Part shown: one piece after another, positions 45,889 through 54,228 of the stretch
How the letters are laid out: each line of letters begins with the position of its first letter
Numbering within the stretch: the first letter of the stretch is position 1
Origin: Paractinoplanes brasiliensis
GTDB lineage: Bacteria; Actinomycetota; Actinomycetes; Mycobacteriales; Micromonosporaceae
Direction of reading: 5' to 3'
DNA: 64,000 bases
Assembly (NCBI RefSeq): GCF_004362215.1
Contig: NZ_SNWR01000002.1
Span: 2,232,001 to 2,296,000, forward strand
Program-made: the position numbers and the translations under genes
Notes under the pieces: model-generated
Databases searched by the model: none
Seen by the model: the letters and a program-made list of their open reading frames with translations, nothing else
Told to the model about the DNA's origin: nothing

Positions 45889-46270
45889 GGCCGGCAGGTC
45901 TTTCCGTTCGCTTACGGATTCGGCCGAGTCCGGCGGTCAGCGCTCCCGCCACGATGATCCCGGCCAGCACAGCGAGCAGGTTGCGGCCGTAGTCGAGCGG
46001 CAGCACCGACGGGTTGCCGGCCGGTCGTCGCGCCACCACCAGCGGCAACCCCACGACCAGCACCGACGCGGCCACCAGCGCGGCCGTCCGGGCGATCGGG
46101 CGCCGCAGCACCGCGCCGGTCAGCAGCACGACCGGCATCCACACCAGGTCGTGGGCCACCACCATCGCGGCCAGGAAGAGCAGCACCCCCGGGTCCGGCA
46201 GAACACCCCAGATCCCGTACGCGGTCACAAGCACCCCGGACACGATCAGCGCCCGCCGCAGCCCGATCAT
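45875..46270 (-). CDS. Small integral membrane protein, unknown function
   Basis: 131 residues, about four transmembrane helices (ALIVSGVLVTAYGIWGVL, LLFLAAMVVAHDLVWMPVVLL, AALVAASVLVVGLPLVV, LLAVLAGIIVAGALTAGLG) with a loop NPSVLPLDYGRN. The start overlaps the oxidoreductase stop (ATGA). Found between a molybdoenzyme and a two-component system; a role as membrane partner is inferred from place only. Confidence 0.8.
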   Translation of the reverse strand: MIGLRRALIVSGVLVTAYGIWGVLPDPGVLLFLAAMVVAHDLVWMPVVLLTGAVLRRPIARTAALVAASVLVVGLPLVVARRPAGNPSVLPLDYGRNLLAVLAGIIVAGALTAGLGRIRKRTERPAGRDDR

Positions 46271-47472
46271 TCTTCCCCCCGTACGGTCAATCGCCCGACC
46301 CATTTGGTCTGCAGCACCCCCGGGCGGTTCGGCGCGATCAGGCGGGCCGGGAAGCCGTGGTCGGGATCCAGCACCTGCCCGTTGAGCCGCAACGCGATCA
46401 GCGTCAACGGGTCGCTGGTGTGCGCGGCGTCCACCGTCGAACTGCGGTAACGCCCGCCCGCCTCCAGCGACTCGACCAGCACGGTGGCGCGGCCCGGGTC
46501 GGCGCCGGCCCGCTCGACCAGGTCGGACAGCCGCACCCCCGTCCACGTGGCGCCCGCGCTCCACCCCTCCACGCAGGTGATCGGCAGGTCGACGGTGTGC
46601 TGCGGCAGGGCGTTCAGGGCGTTCAGGTCGAGCTCGATCGTGCCGCCCGGGCCGGTCAAAGACAGCCGGTACGTCGCGGCGCTGACCGTCGTCGTGCCCG
46701 CCGCGGCGGCCGTCTTGTTGACCGGCAAACCCTGCGGACCGCGCGACGGCCGGCGGGGCGCGAGAACCGCAAGCGACTCGAGCGGGCGCAACGTCTGCCC
46801 GACGGTGGTCAAGGTGATCAGTCCTGCCGCCGCCCCCACCGCTGTGAGAAGCCGGCGGCGTCCCGCATCAGGGAGTCGTCGGGTTCGCCGCAGCGCCTCC
46901 CGCACCACCGGCAGTTGCACGCCGATGTGCAGGAGCAGGGCGCCGGCCACGAGCCAGGCGACCCGGTAATGGCCGGTGGTGAAGAAGAACGGCATCGGGG
47001 TGTACCAGTGCGCGACGTTGAGGACGCCGCTGACCACCTGGAACAGCGCCGCCGCGACGAGCAGGGCGACACCGGCGCGTTCGGCGGCGTGGGCGAGTGA
47101 ACGCACCGGCGGCCAGGCGAACAGCCGCGGATAGACCGACCACAGCTTCACGCCCAGCAGGGGAACGCAGACCAGCCCGGTCGCCACGTGCACGCCCTGG
47201 GTGACCCGATAGAGCCCGACCGGCCGGGCCGGCCAGCTGAACCAGCCCGGCGGGTGCTGGATCAGGTGGCTGAGCAGCCCGGTTGCGAAGCAGACGGCGA
47301 ACGCCACGCCCAGCGCGATCCCGAGCAGGCTGGTGAGCCGGGCCGACCGCAACGGCGAGGGGAAGGCGGCGGGCCGCAGCGGTCCACGGCGCAACCGCTC
47401 GGGTGGTGGCGGCAGCGGCGCGAACCACCACCGGGCGGCCCGCCTCACCGCGCCGCGAGGGTCGCGAACCAT
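46267..47472 (-). CDS. Cytochrome-b-like membrane domain fused to molybdopterin oxidoreductase
   Basis: 401 residues. The N-terminal ~210 residues have about five hydrophobic helices with spaced histidines (LLSHLIQHPPGWF, YRVTQGVHVATGL, LHIGVQLPVV) resembling a cytochrome b561 subunit. The C-terminal ~160 residues form a sulfite-oxidase-like Mo-cofactor domain with the ligand Cys in ITCVEGWSAGATWTGVRLSDL and DHGFPARLIAPNRPG. The two halves are joined in one chain, so the Mo domain probably faces outside and passes electrons to the membrane heme. Substrate unknown. It overlaps both neighbours. Confidence 0.87.
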   Translation of the reverse strand: MVRDPRGAVRRAARWWFAPLPPPPERLRRGPLRPAAFPSPLRSARLTSLLGIALGVAFAVCFATGLLSHLIQHPPGWFSWPARPVGLYRVTQGVHVATGLVCVPLLGVKLWSVYPRLFAWPPVRSLAHAAERAGVALLVAAALFQVVSGVLNVAHWYTPMPFFFTTGHYRVAWLVAGALLLHIGVQLPVVREALRRTRRLPDAGRRRLLTAVGAAAGLITLTTVGQTLRPLESLAVLAPRRPSRGPQGLPVNKTAAAAGTTTVSAATYRLSLTGPGGTIELDLNALNALPQHTVDLPITCVEGWSAGATWTGVRLSDLVERAGADPGRATVLVESLEAGGRYRSSTVDAAHTSDPLTLIALRLNGQVLDPDHGFPARLIAPNRPGVLQTKWVGRLTVRGEE

Positions 47473-48077
47473 CGTCCCGCCTCCGTTCGTACGTCGAGGA
47501 CGCGCAGCCCCGCCTCCGCGGCCGGGCGCCTCAGGTCATCGGCGGAGACGGCAGCCCAGGCCAGTTCGGCCCCGCTGCCGTGGACCCGGGCGGTGCCCGC
47601 CCAGCTGGCGCTGCCGGGCGGCCCGACCTCGGCGTGAACCCGTCCGGCCGGGGCGAGCAGCTGCCGGCAGCGGCGCAACAGCCGCGGCGGATCACCGCCG
47701 ATGCCCACGTTGCCGTCGGCCAGCAGCACGTGATGCCACCGGCCGGCGCCCGGCACCGGCCCGAACACGTCCCGTCGCAGGGCCGCCGCGCCCCGCCTCC
47801 GGGTCAGGCGTACGGCCTGCTCGCTCACGTCGATGCCGAGCGCCGGCCGTCCCGCCGCGGCGAGCGCCCCCACCAACCGGCCGGGCCCGCAGCCGACGTC
47901 GAGGGCCGGGCCGGTGCAGCGGTCGAGCAGCGCGGCGTCCCCCGGCAACTCGTCCCGGCACCAGTCAGCCGGGTCGAAGGGATGCAGCTCACCAAGCGGG
48001 CTACGAACGGCGAACGACGCCGGCCGTCCGGTCGCAGCTCGCCGGAAGGCCGCATCGAACAGGGCTGCGCCGCTCAC
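47445..48077 (-). CDS. Class I SAM-dependent methyltransferase
   Basis: 210 residues, GTG start overlapping the DUF2064 stop (GTGA). SAM-binding motif I LDVGCGPGRLVGALA near residue 60, acidic motif II GIDVSEQAV, then DVFGPVPGAGRWHHVLLADGNVGIGGDP. Small-molecule methyltransferase type; acceptor unknown. Its 3' end overlaps the oxidoreductase by 28 bp. Confidence 0.88.
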   Translation of the reverse strand: MSGAALFDAAFRRAATGRPASFAVRSPLGELHPFDPADWCRDELPGDAALLDRCTGPALDVGCGPGRLVGALAAAGRPALGIDVSEQAVRLTRRRGAAALRRDVFGPVPGAGRWHHVLLADGNVGIGGDPPRLLRRCRQLLAPAGRVHAEVGPPGSASWAGTARVHGSGAELAWAAVSADDLRRPAAEAGLRVLDVRTEAGRWFATLAAR

Positions 48078-49042
48078 CGGGCCGCCACCGAGGTGTGCGC
48101 GGGACTGCCCGGATCCGCCACGAGACGATCCGGGCCGGGTCCGGGCTGGTCAAGGGCCCGCACGCGGTCAACCGCACCCGGCACATGCCGGTCCGAAGCT
48201 TGCGTGTGGGAAGCCGCCCCCGCGATGGGAGGGACCGAAGCCGGCGTGTGGGGAGCCGCCCCCGGCATGTGATGGACCGAAGTGTGGGGAGCCGCCGCCG
48301 GGATGTGGTGGGCGACGGCTTCGGCGAAGCGGCTGCCCGGCGGGCACAGCGCGGCGACGTGGTGAGCGTCGGCTGCGGTGTCGACGTCGCGCAGGTTGGC
48401 CAGCAAGTGCACGGCCAGGCCACGCCGTTCGAGGGCGGCTCGAGTGTCCGCGCCGGTGCTCGGAGTGGACGTGGCGATTCCGGCCAGGATCTCGGCATGC
48501 CGCGGGTCGCGCAGGCCGAGCGTCCACCAGCCGCCGTCCTCGGCCAGGCCCAGCGTGGCATCGGGACCATCGGTGGCGATGAGCGGGTCGAGCGCGCTTC
48601 GCAAATGGGCGGCGGTCAGTTGCGGCGTGTCCATGCCGACGAGCACAACCGGCTGAGCTCCACCTCTCCTGGTTGAACTATCCGACAAATCCGATTTGCG
48701 TGAGGAGGAAGAAGAGGTGGGGGCGGAGGCAGTGGTGAAGGAGGCAGAGGCAGAGGGGGTTGTTGCAGCGAGCGCGGCGGTGTCTGCGAACGCAGAGGCC
48801 AGCCGCTCGCCGAGTGTGTTGCCACGCTGGGGGATCGACACCCAGCCGGGTGGGCACGGGTAGGCGCCGGCCACGGCCAGGACGCGCCGGGTCACGCCGG
48901 TTGCGGAGACGACCGCGAGGGTGTCTGCCAGGGCCGCCGCCGCGATCAGGGCTGCCTGGGCCGGGGTGCAGGGTGGGCAGAGCCGGGTCTTGACCAGGCC
49001 CGCCACCGGGGCCTTGGCCAGCACGATCACTTGTCCGCTCAT
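48074..49042 (-). CDS. DUF2064/TIGR04282-like transferase with disordered insertions
   Basis: 322 residues from the ATG at 49042, overlapping the GT2 stop. GT-A-fold protein of the DUF2064 family (TIGR04282, described as a transferase): VIVLAKAPVAGLVKTRLCP, QPVVLVGMDTPQLTAAHL, ATLGLAEDGGWWTLGLR. Two low-complexity insertions are odd: a Ser/Thr-rich stretch (about 95-130; 48655-48765) in the middle, and a C-terminal tail after LCPPGSRFAEAVAHH with repeats of the type HHMPGAAPHTPASV (48130-48310). The core family is about 210 residues. Confidence 0.85.
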   Translation of the reverse strand: MSGQVIVLAKAPVAGLVKTRLCPPCTPAQAALIAAAALADTLAVVSATGVTRRVLAVAGAYPCPPGWVSIPQRGNTLGERLASAFADTAALAATTPSASASFTTASAPTSSSSSRKSDLSDSSTRRGGAQPVVLVGMDTPQLTAAHLRSALDPLIATDGPDATLGLAEDGGWWTLGLRDPRHAEILAGIATSTPSTGADTRAALERRGLAVHLLANLRDVDTAADAHHVAALCPPGSRFAEAVAHHIPAAAPHTSVHHMPGAAPHTPASVPPIAGAASHTQASDRHVPGAVDRVRALDQPGPGPDRLVADPGSPAHTSVAAR

Positions 49043-49697
49043 CGGGCCAGCACCGCGCTCATGTCGCGGACGGCGCGAACGGTCCCGAGAACCGAGCCGG
49101 AGACCTTGGAGCGGGTGCCGGCCGCCCGCGGGTGGTAGTCGACGTCCACCTCGGTCACACGCCACCCGGCCTGCCCGGCGGCGAGCAGCAACTCCAGCGG
49201 GTAGCCGAAACGCCGGTCGCGCAGACCCAGGCCGAGCAGGGCTTCCCGGTGTACGGCCCGCATCGGCCCGATGTCGTGCAGGCGCAATCCCGTACGGTGT
49301 CGCACGCGCCGGGCCAGCACCACGTTCCCGGCCCGCGCGTGCAGCGGCCAGACCCCCGCGCGACCGGCCGTCGGCGGGCCGTCGCGAGATCGGCTCGTCC
49401 GGAGCGGACCGGGTCGGCCAGCAGGGGCAGCTGCCCGGGGTCGAACGAGCCGTCGGCGTCCATCACGCAGACGACGCCGTCGGCCGGGTCGGCGGCGGTC
49501 ACCCCGGCGTGCACGGCGGCGCCGTACCCGGGTTCGGTCACGGTGACGACCGCGGCGCCGTGCTCCCGGGCGACCCCGGCCGTGCCGTCGGTGGAACCGT
49601 TGTCCACGACGATCGCCCGGTAGCCGGGCGGCATGCGGGTCAGCAGGGCGGGCAGGGCCGGGGCCTCGTTGCGGCAGGGCAGAACCACGTCGGTCAT
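49039..49697 (-). CDS. GT2 glycosyltransferase, frameshifted at a five-G run
   Basis: Dolichol-phosphate-mannose-synthase-like glycosyltransferase split over two frames. The first part from the ATG at 49697 reads MTDVVLPCRNEAPALPALL, VVDNGSTDGTAGVAREHGA and CVMDADGSFDPGQL, with the DxD. It then loses homology after ARRRPVA. The second frame resumes as VWPLHARAGNVVLARRVR and GLRLHDIGPMRAVHREALLGLG and ends at 49039, overlapping DUF2064. One extra G in the run (plus-strand C5 at 49353-49357) would restore a single ~219-residue protein. Sequencing error, recent mutation and slippage are all possible. First gene of the operon. Confidence 0.85.
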
Positions 49698-49735
49698 GTC
49701 CCGGACGCTAGCCATGACCAGGGCTTTCAGGTCTT

Positions 49736-49841
49736 ACGCGGCGGTGACGAGACCTTACCGAACGATGACGCGGCGGCGACGAGACCTAACCGGACGACGA
49801 CGCGGCGGCGACGGGACCCAACCGCACGATGACGCGGCGGG
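49736..49841. repeat. 32-bp tandem repeat in the divergent promoter region
   Basis: Three tandem 32-bp units begin at 49736, 49768 and 49800, with a partial fourth at 49832. Each starts ACGCGGCGG and carries GACGAGACCT(A/T)ACCG-like sequence. The unit is about three helical turns, so repeated protein sites would lie on one DNA face. Located between the GT2 and epimerase starts. Confidence 0.8.
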
Positions 49842-49915
49842 GCGTTCCTTACGATCCGCTGACGGCCCGCCCGAACCCCTGCCGGGCGCCGCGGGTGCGC
49901 CCTAGCGTCGGCGCC

Positions 49916-50950
49916 GTGACCCATGTTCTCGTGACCGGCGGCGCCGGTTTCATCGGATCCCACGTCGTCCGTGTCCTGCGCGAAGCCGGCCTGGAGGTGA
50001 CCGTGGCCGACGTGGGCCACCCGGCCGCCCACCGCACTCCCCTGCCCCCGGCCGTGCGCCGGGTCGACCTGCGCGACCGTACGGGGGTGGCCGAACTTCT
50101 GTCCGGTGTGGACGCGGTCGTGCACCAGGCGGCCATGGTCGGGCTCGGTGTCGACCTTGACGACCTGCCCGAGTACGTCGGCTGCAACGACCTGGGCACC
50201 GCGGTGCTGCTGGCCGGGATGGCTCGCGCCGGGGTGTCGCGGCTGGTGCTGGCCAGTTCCATGGTCGTCTACGGCGAGGGCCGGTACACCTGCGGCCGGC
50301 ACGGCGACGTCCGGCCCGCTCCCCGCTCCGAGGCGGACCTGGCCGCCGGACGGTTCGAGGCCTGCTGCCCGGTCTGTGCGGCTCCGCTCACCCCGGGACT
50401 GATCGACGAGGACTCCGCTCTCGACCCGCGCAGCGTCTACGCCGCCACCAAAGTGGCCCAGGAACACCTGAGCGCCGCCTGGGCCCGGCAGACCGGGGGT
50501 TCGGTGTTGGCCCTGCGCTACCACAACGTGTACGGGCCCGGCATGCCGCGCGACACCCCGTACAGCGGGGTCGCCGCGATCTTCCGGTCGGCCCTGGCCG
50601 GTGGGCGGGCGCCGCGCGTTTTCGAGGACGGCGGTCAGCGTCGCGACTTCGTGCACGTGCACGACGTGGCGGCGGCGAACCTGGCCGCCCTGACAGCCAC
50701 CGGGCACGGCAGCGGGTGGCGCGCCTACAACGTCGCCTCGGGGCGCCCGGCGACGATCGGCGAGATGGCGGCCGAGCTGAGCCGGGCCGCGGGCGGACCG
50801 GCCCCGGTGGTCACCGGAGAGTTCCGGCTCGGGGACGTCCGGCACGTGGTGGCCTCGGCGGCGCGGGCCGAGGCCGAACTCGGGTTCCGCGCCACGATCG
50901 GTCTCGCCGACGGGGTGGCCGACTTCGCCCACGCCCCACTGCGCGGATGA
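49916..50950 (+). CDS. NAD-dependent epimerase/dehydratase with Cys-rich insert
   Basis: 344 residues from the GTG at 49916. Extended SDR: VTGGAGFIGSHVV at the N-terminus, LASSMVVYGEG, catalytic SVYAATK, YHNVYGPGMP. Between the substrate strand and YxxxK lies an insert with Cys residues in a CGRHGD ... CCPVCAAP pattern (about 125-165) that looks like a small zinc-binding knuckle. A nucleotide-sugar substrate is inferred from the family and the adjacent glycosyltransferase. The stop overlaps the next gene (ATGA). Confidence 0.9.
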   Translation: MTHVLVTGGAGFIGSHVVRVLREAGLEVTVADVGHPAAHRTPLPPAVRRVDLRDRTGVAELLSGVDAVVHQAAMVGLGVDLDDLPEYVGCNDLGTAVLLAGMARAGVSRLVLASSMVVYGEGRYTCGRHGDVRPAPRSEADLAAGRFEACCPVCAAPLTPGLIDEDSALDPRSVYAATKVAQEHLSAAWARQTGGSVLALRYHNVYGPGMPRDTPYSGVAAIFRSALAGGRAPRVFEDGGQRRDFVHVHDVAAANLAALTATGHGSGWRAYNVASGRPATIGEMAAELSRAAGGPAPVVTGEFRLGDVRHVVASAARAEAELGFRATIGLADGVADFAHAPLRG

Positions 50951-52494
50951 CAAGCCGGGAGCCCACCCGCCCCGCCGCGCGGATGACAAACCAGATCACA
51001 AGCCGGATGACCAGCCTGCTCCGCGCACGCGCCGACACCCATGCGGCCGGCCGGGTGTCCCGGCCCGACCTGGCGGCCGCCGCGACGGCTTTCGCGCTGG
51101 TCGTCGCGGCCTCGGTCACCGGCGCTGTGCTCTACCTGAACGGGCACCCGGTGCAGGCGAGCGCCGCGCCCCTGTTCGCGCACTGGCGCCCGCATGCCGG
51201 CCTGGGAACGCCCGCCGCCGTCGTCATCGCGGTGCTCGTGTGGTGGCGTGGACCGGCCCTGGCCGCGCGGCTTTCCTGGCGGCGGCTCACCCTCGCGGCG
51301 TACGGGGTCGCGGTGGTCTGGTCCTTGACGCTGGCGCTGGTGGACGGATGGTCGCGGGGGGTCGCGGGGCGGCTCGCCACCCGGCCGGAGTACCTGCACG
51401 AGGTCGGGGGCGTCACCGACATCCCGGGCATGCTGCGCGAGTTCACGTCGCGGATCCTGGCGGGGAACGCCGACTCGTGGACGACTCATGTGTCCGGGCA
51501 CCCGCCGGGCGCGCTGCTGACTTTCGTGGCGCTGGACCGGATCGGGTTGTCCGGCGGTGGCTGGGCCGGGATGGTCTGCATCGCGGTGGGAGCGCTCGCC
51601 GCGATTGCCGTGCCGCACACCGTACGCCTGCTCGGAGCCGACGACGCCGCCCGCGCCGCCGTGCCGTTCGCGGTGCTCTTCCCCGGGGCGGTGTGGGCCG
51701 GGGTCTCCGCCGACGGGCTGTTCGCCGGGGTGACGGCGACCGGGGTGGCGCTGCTCGCGCATGCCCTGACCCGTGGGGCCCGGACGAGCGCGCTGGCCGG
51801 TGGGGTGCTGCTCGGCTTCGGCTGCTACCTCTCGTACGGGCTCGTGCTGTTGATCGTCGTGGTGGCCGGTGTGCTGATCGCGGCGGGATGGCGGTGGGGT
51901 CCCCTCGCGTGGGCGGCGGCCGGCGCGGCGGCGGTGGTGGTCATTTTCACCGCGTACGGGTTCTGGTGGCTCGACGGCTACCACCTGGTGATCGAGCGCT
52001 ACTACCAGGGCATCGCCTCGATCCGTCCGTACGGGTATTGGGTGTGGGCGAACCTGGCGGCGCTCGCCGTCTCAGCGGGCCCGGTCGCCGCCGTGATCCT
52101 GCGCCGTTCCGTGCCCGCGGCGATCAACGTCACCGGTCCGGGCCCTCGCCCCGTGAGCGCTCACTCGCGAGGCGGGACGCGCGTGGCAACCAGCCTGCGT
52201 CAGATGAACTGGCGGCCGGCCGGGCGCGCCCCGGCCGGTTCTGACTTCACGAGATGGCGACTGTCCGGGGCGGACCAGGTGAGCTGGCTGCTGCCGGTGT
52301 GCGCCGCCGTTGCGATCCTGGCCGCCGACCTGTCCGGCTACAGCAAGGCCGAAGTGGAACGGATCTGGCTGCCGTTCGCCTGGTGGCTGACGGCCGGCGC
52401 GGCCCTCGTCCCGGCCGATCAGCGGCGTTTCTGGCTCGCGGCCCAGGCGCTCACCGCGCTCGCCGTCAACCATCTGCTGCTCACGACGTGGTGA
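50947..52494 (+). CDS. Polytopic membrane protein, GT-C-like
   Basis: 515 residues from the ATG at 50947, which overlaps the epimerase stop. About ten to twelve transmembrane helices. An extracytoplasmic loop after helix 3 has EYLHEVGGVTDIPGMLREFTSRI and THVSGHPPGALLTF. Placement of these between early helices resembles the first loop of GT-C transferases, but no firm family is recognised. With the epimerase and GT2 it suggests lipid-linked sugar assembly or transfer at the membrane (inference). Confidence 0.8.
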   Translation: MTSREPTRPAARMTNQITSRMTSLLRARADTHAAGRVSRPDLAAAATAFALVVAASVTGAVLYLNGHPVQASAAPLFAHWRPHAGLGTPAAVVIAVLVWWRGPALAARLSWRRLTLAAYGVAVVWSLTLALVDGWSRGVAGRLATRPEYLHEVGGVTDIPGMLREFTSRILAGNADSWTTHVSGHPPGALLTFVALDRIGLSGGGWAGMVCIAVGALAAIAVPHTVRLLGADDAARAAVPFAVLFPGAVWAGVSADGLFAGVTATGVALLAHALTRGARTSALAGGVLLGFGCYLSYGLVLLIVVVAGVLIAAGWRWGPLAWAAAGAAAVVVIFTAYGFWWLDGYHLVIERYYQGIASIRPYGYWVWANLAALAVSAGPVAAVILRRSVPAAINVTGPGPRPVSAHSRGGTRVATSLRQMNWRPAGRAPAGSDFTRWRLSGADQVSWLLPVCAAVAILAADLSGYSKAEVERIWLPFAWWLTAGAALVPADQRRFWLAAQALTALAVNHLLLTTW

Positions 52495-52590
52495 CCGCCG
52501 TTGTCATGGAACCGTCATAGCCCTGCGGGATGTGCTTAACACGACCGGGACACCATTCGGTGGCTGATTTGTCCTCCGGAAGGTTCCTCG

Positions 52591-53715
52591 ATGCCACTGC
52601 AGGCCGGGCGCTACCGCGTCGGCGCTCCTGTCGGTCACGGCGGCACCGCGGTCGTGCACCGCGGCTACGACCGCACGCTGCGCCGCCTGGTGGCGATCAA
52701 GTTCCTGGACGGATCCCGTACGGGCGTCAACCCGGCGCTTTCCGAGGCGCGCGCCGCCGCCCGGCTCAGCCACCCCAACATCGCCCGCGTGTACGACTTC
52801 GGCCGGACCGGCGCCGGCGCGTCGTACCTGGTCATGGAGTACCTTCCGGGCGGCACGCTCGCCGACCGCCTGCGTGACACGGGCCCGCTGCCGCTTGCCG
52901 AGGCCGCGCGCATCGCCGCCGACGTCGCCTGCGCGCTGGCCGCCGCGCACGCCGACGGCCTCGTGCACCGCGACATCAAGCCGCGCAACGTCATGCTCGG
53001 CCCGTCCCGCACCAAGGTGGTCGACTTCGGCGTGGCGACGACGGCCGGCGCCAGCTCGACCGGGCCGGACGGGTTGGTCTGGGGCACCCCGCTGTACCTG
53101 TCCCCGGAACAACTGCGCGGTGAGCCCGTGCGCCCCTCGGCCGACGTGTACGCCCTCGGCCTGCTGCTGCACGAATGCCTCACCGGTTCGTCACCGTGGC
53201 GCGGCGCCACCGCGGAACAGGTGCTCGTCAACCGGCGCCTGCGGCCCGTGCCCACCCTGCCCCAGGCGCTCGGCCTGCCCCCGGCGTTCCTCGCCTTCTA
53301 CCGACGTTGCGTGTCACCGCTGCCCGGGAAACGCCCCACCGCTCTGGAGGCGGCCGAGACGCTTCGCCTTTTCACCGACGGTCCTCCGGGCGCATCCCTC
53401 CGTCCGCCCCGCCGCGCGAACGCCACTCGGCCGCCTCGCACCCGCCCGCGCGCCACCTCACCGCGCCGCGCCCGCCCGCACGGCCCCCGCCCTCACGGCC
53501 CCCGCCCGCACGGCCCCCGCCCGCACGGCACCCACGCGCTCGCCACCGGCCCGCGTGCCGTGGCCATGGCCGGCCTGGCCATGATCATCGCGTTGATCGG
53601 TCTCGTGCTCGGCCAGCTCACCACCTCCGCCCCCGGCGACGAAACGCACCACCGCCCCGCCATGACCGCGACCGCCCCGTCCGGCCCGTCGCAGGCGTCG
53701 GCGGCGGACGCCTGA
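52591..53715 (+). CDS. Short Ser/Thr protein kinase with one transmembrane helix
   Basis: 374 residues. Kinase domain (about 7-260): VGHGGTAVVHRG, VAIKF, HRDIKPRNVML, DFG, SPEQ. A basic Arg/Pro/His linker contains RPHGP repeats (15-bp units, 53470-53527). A transmembrane helix (VAMAGLAMIIALIGLVLGQL, near 323-343) and about 30 extracellular residues follow, so there is no sizeable sensor. Closely similar in plan to the kinase at 55041, on the other side of the macrodomain-like gene. Confidence 0.92.
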   Translation: MPLQAGRYRVGAPVGHGGTAVVHRGYDRTLRRLVAIKFLDGSRTGVNPALSEARAAARLSHPNIARVYDFGRTGAGASYLVMEYLPGGTLADRLRDTGPLPLAEAARIAADVACALAAAHADGLVHRDIKPRNVMLGPSRTKVVDFGVATTAGASSTGPDGLVWGTPLYLSPEQLRGEPVRPSADVYALGLLLHECLTGSSPWRGATAEQVLVNRRLRPVPTLPQALGLPPAFLAFYRRCVSPLPGKRPTALEAAETLRLFTDGPPGASLRPPRRANATRPPRTRPRATSPRRARPHGPRPHGPRPHGPRPHGTHALATGPRAVAMAGLAMIIALIGLVLGQLTTSAPGDETHHRPAMTATAPSGPSQASAADA

Positions 53716-53739
53716 CGAGCCGGGCTTCGTCAGTCCGCG

Positions 53740-54140
53740 GGATGACGCAGGTGCGTGTTGATCACCGCCCGCAGACGTAGCCACGTCGGGTCGGTTCCTC
53801 GGCCGCCGTCACCGCCTCGAGGTCGCCGGCGCTCCACGCCCGTTCCCCGTCGTGGCGGATCAGCCCCTCGTCGAGGTCGGCGCCGTCCGGCAGTTCCTCC
53901 GGCGCGGCGAGGAACTGCTCAACCCTCGTACGGGCGTCGGCTGCCCGGCCTCGTCACCGCCTGCCACGGGCGGGTCCATCACGGTGACCGGCCCCTCCCG
54001 GTCGGCGACCACCAGCCGGCCGGTCGACAGGGACGCCACCGCGCTGACCGGCGCCGACCCGAGCGGGTGCTCGTCGACCCGGTCGTTGCCGAGGTCGATC
54101 GTGAGCAGCCCGCCCTCGGCCGACGCCGACGCTGACAGCG
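53740..54140 (-). pseudogene. Remnant of a beta-propeller-like gene
   Basis: Minus-strand reading gives GGLLTIDLGNDRVDEHPLGSAPVSAVASLSTGRLVVADREG, which has the strand-turn pattern of a WD40/propeller blade. In another frame TRVEQFLAAPEELPDGADLDEGLIRHDGERAWSAGDLEAV follows. No single frame holds both and there is no start. It looks like a frameshifted, truncated relic, possibly of a WD40-like gene such as that at 57350. The remainder to 54228 is the upstream region of the next gene. Confidence 0.4.
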
Positions 54141-54228
54141 GGTGCGTCGGGAGCTCCGGGTGTCGTCGGCCGCCGCGGAGTTGAGTTACTTGGTCGCGGT
54201 GATCGGGGCGGGTCGTCATGATGCTGGG

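Noticed and set aside
49155..49715. GT2 ending at 49155 as a complete short protein
   Set aside because: After residue ~110 this frame turns into Cys/Arg/Trp noise while a neighbouring frame continues the family sequence, so the split is a frameshift, not a natural end.
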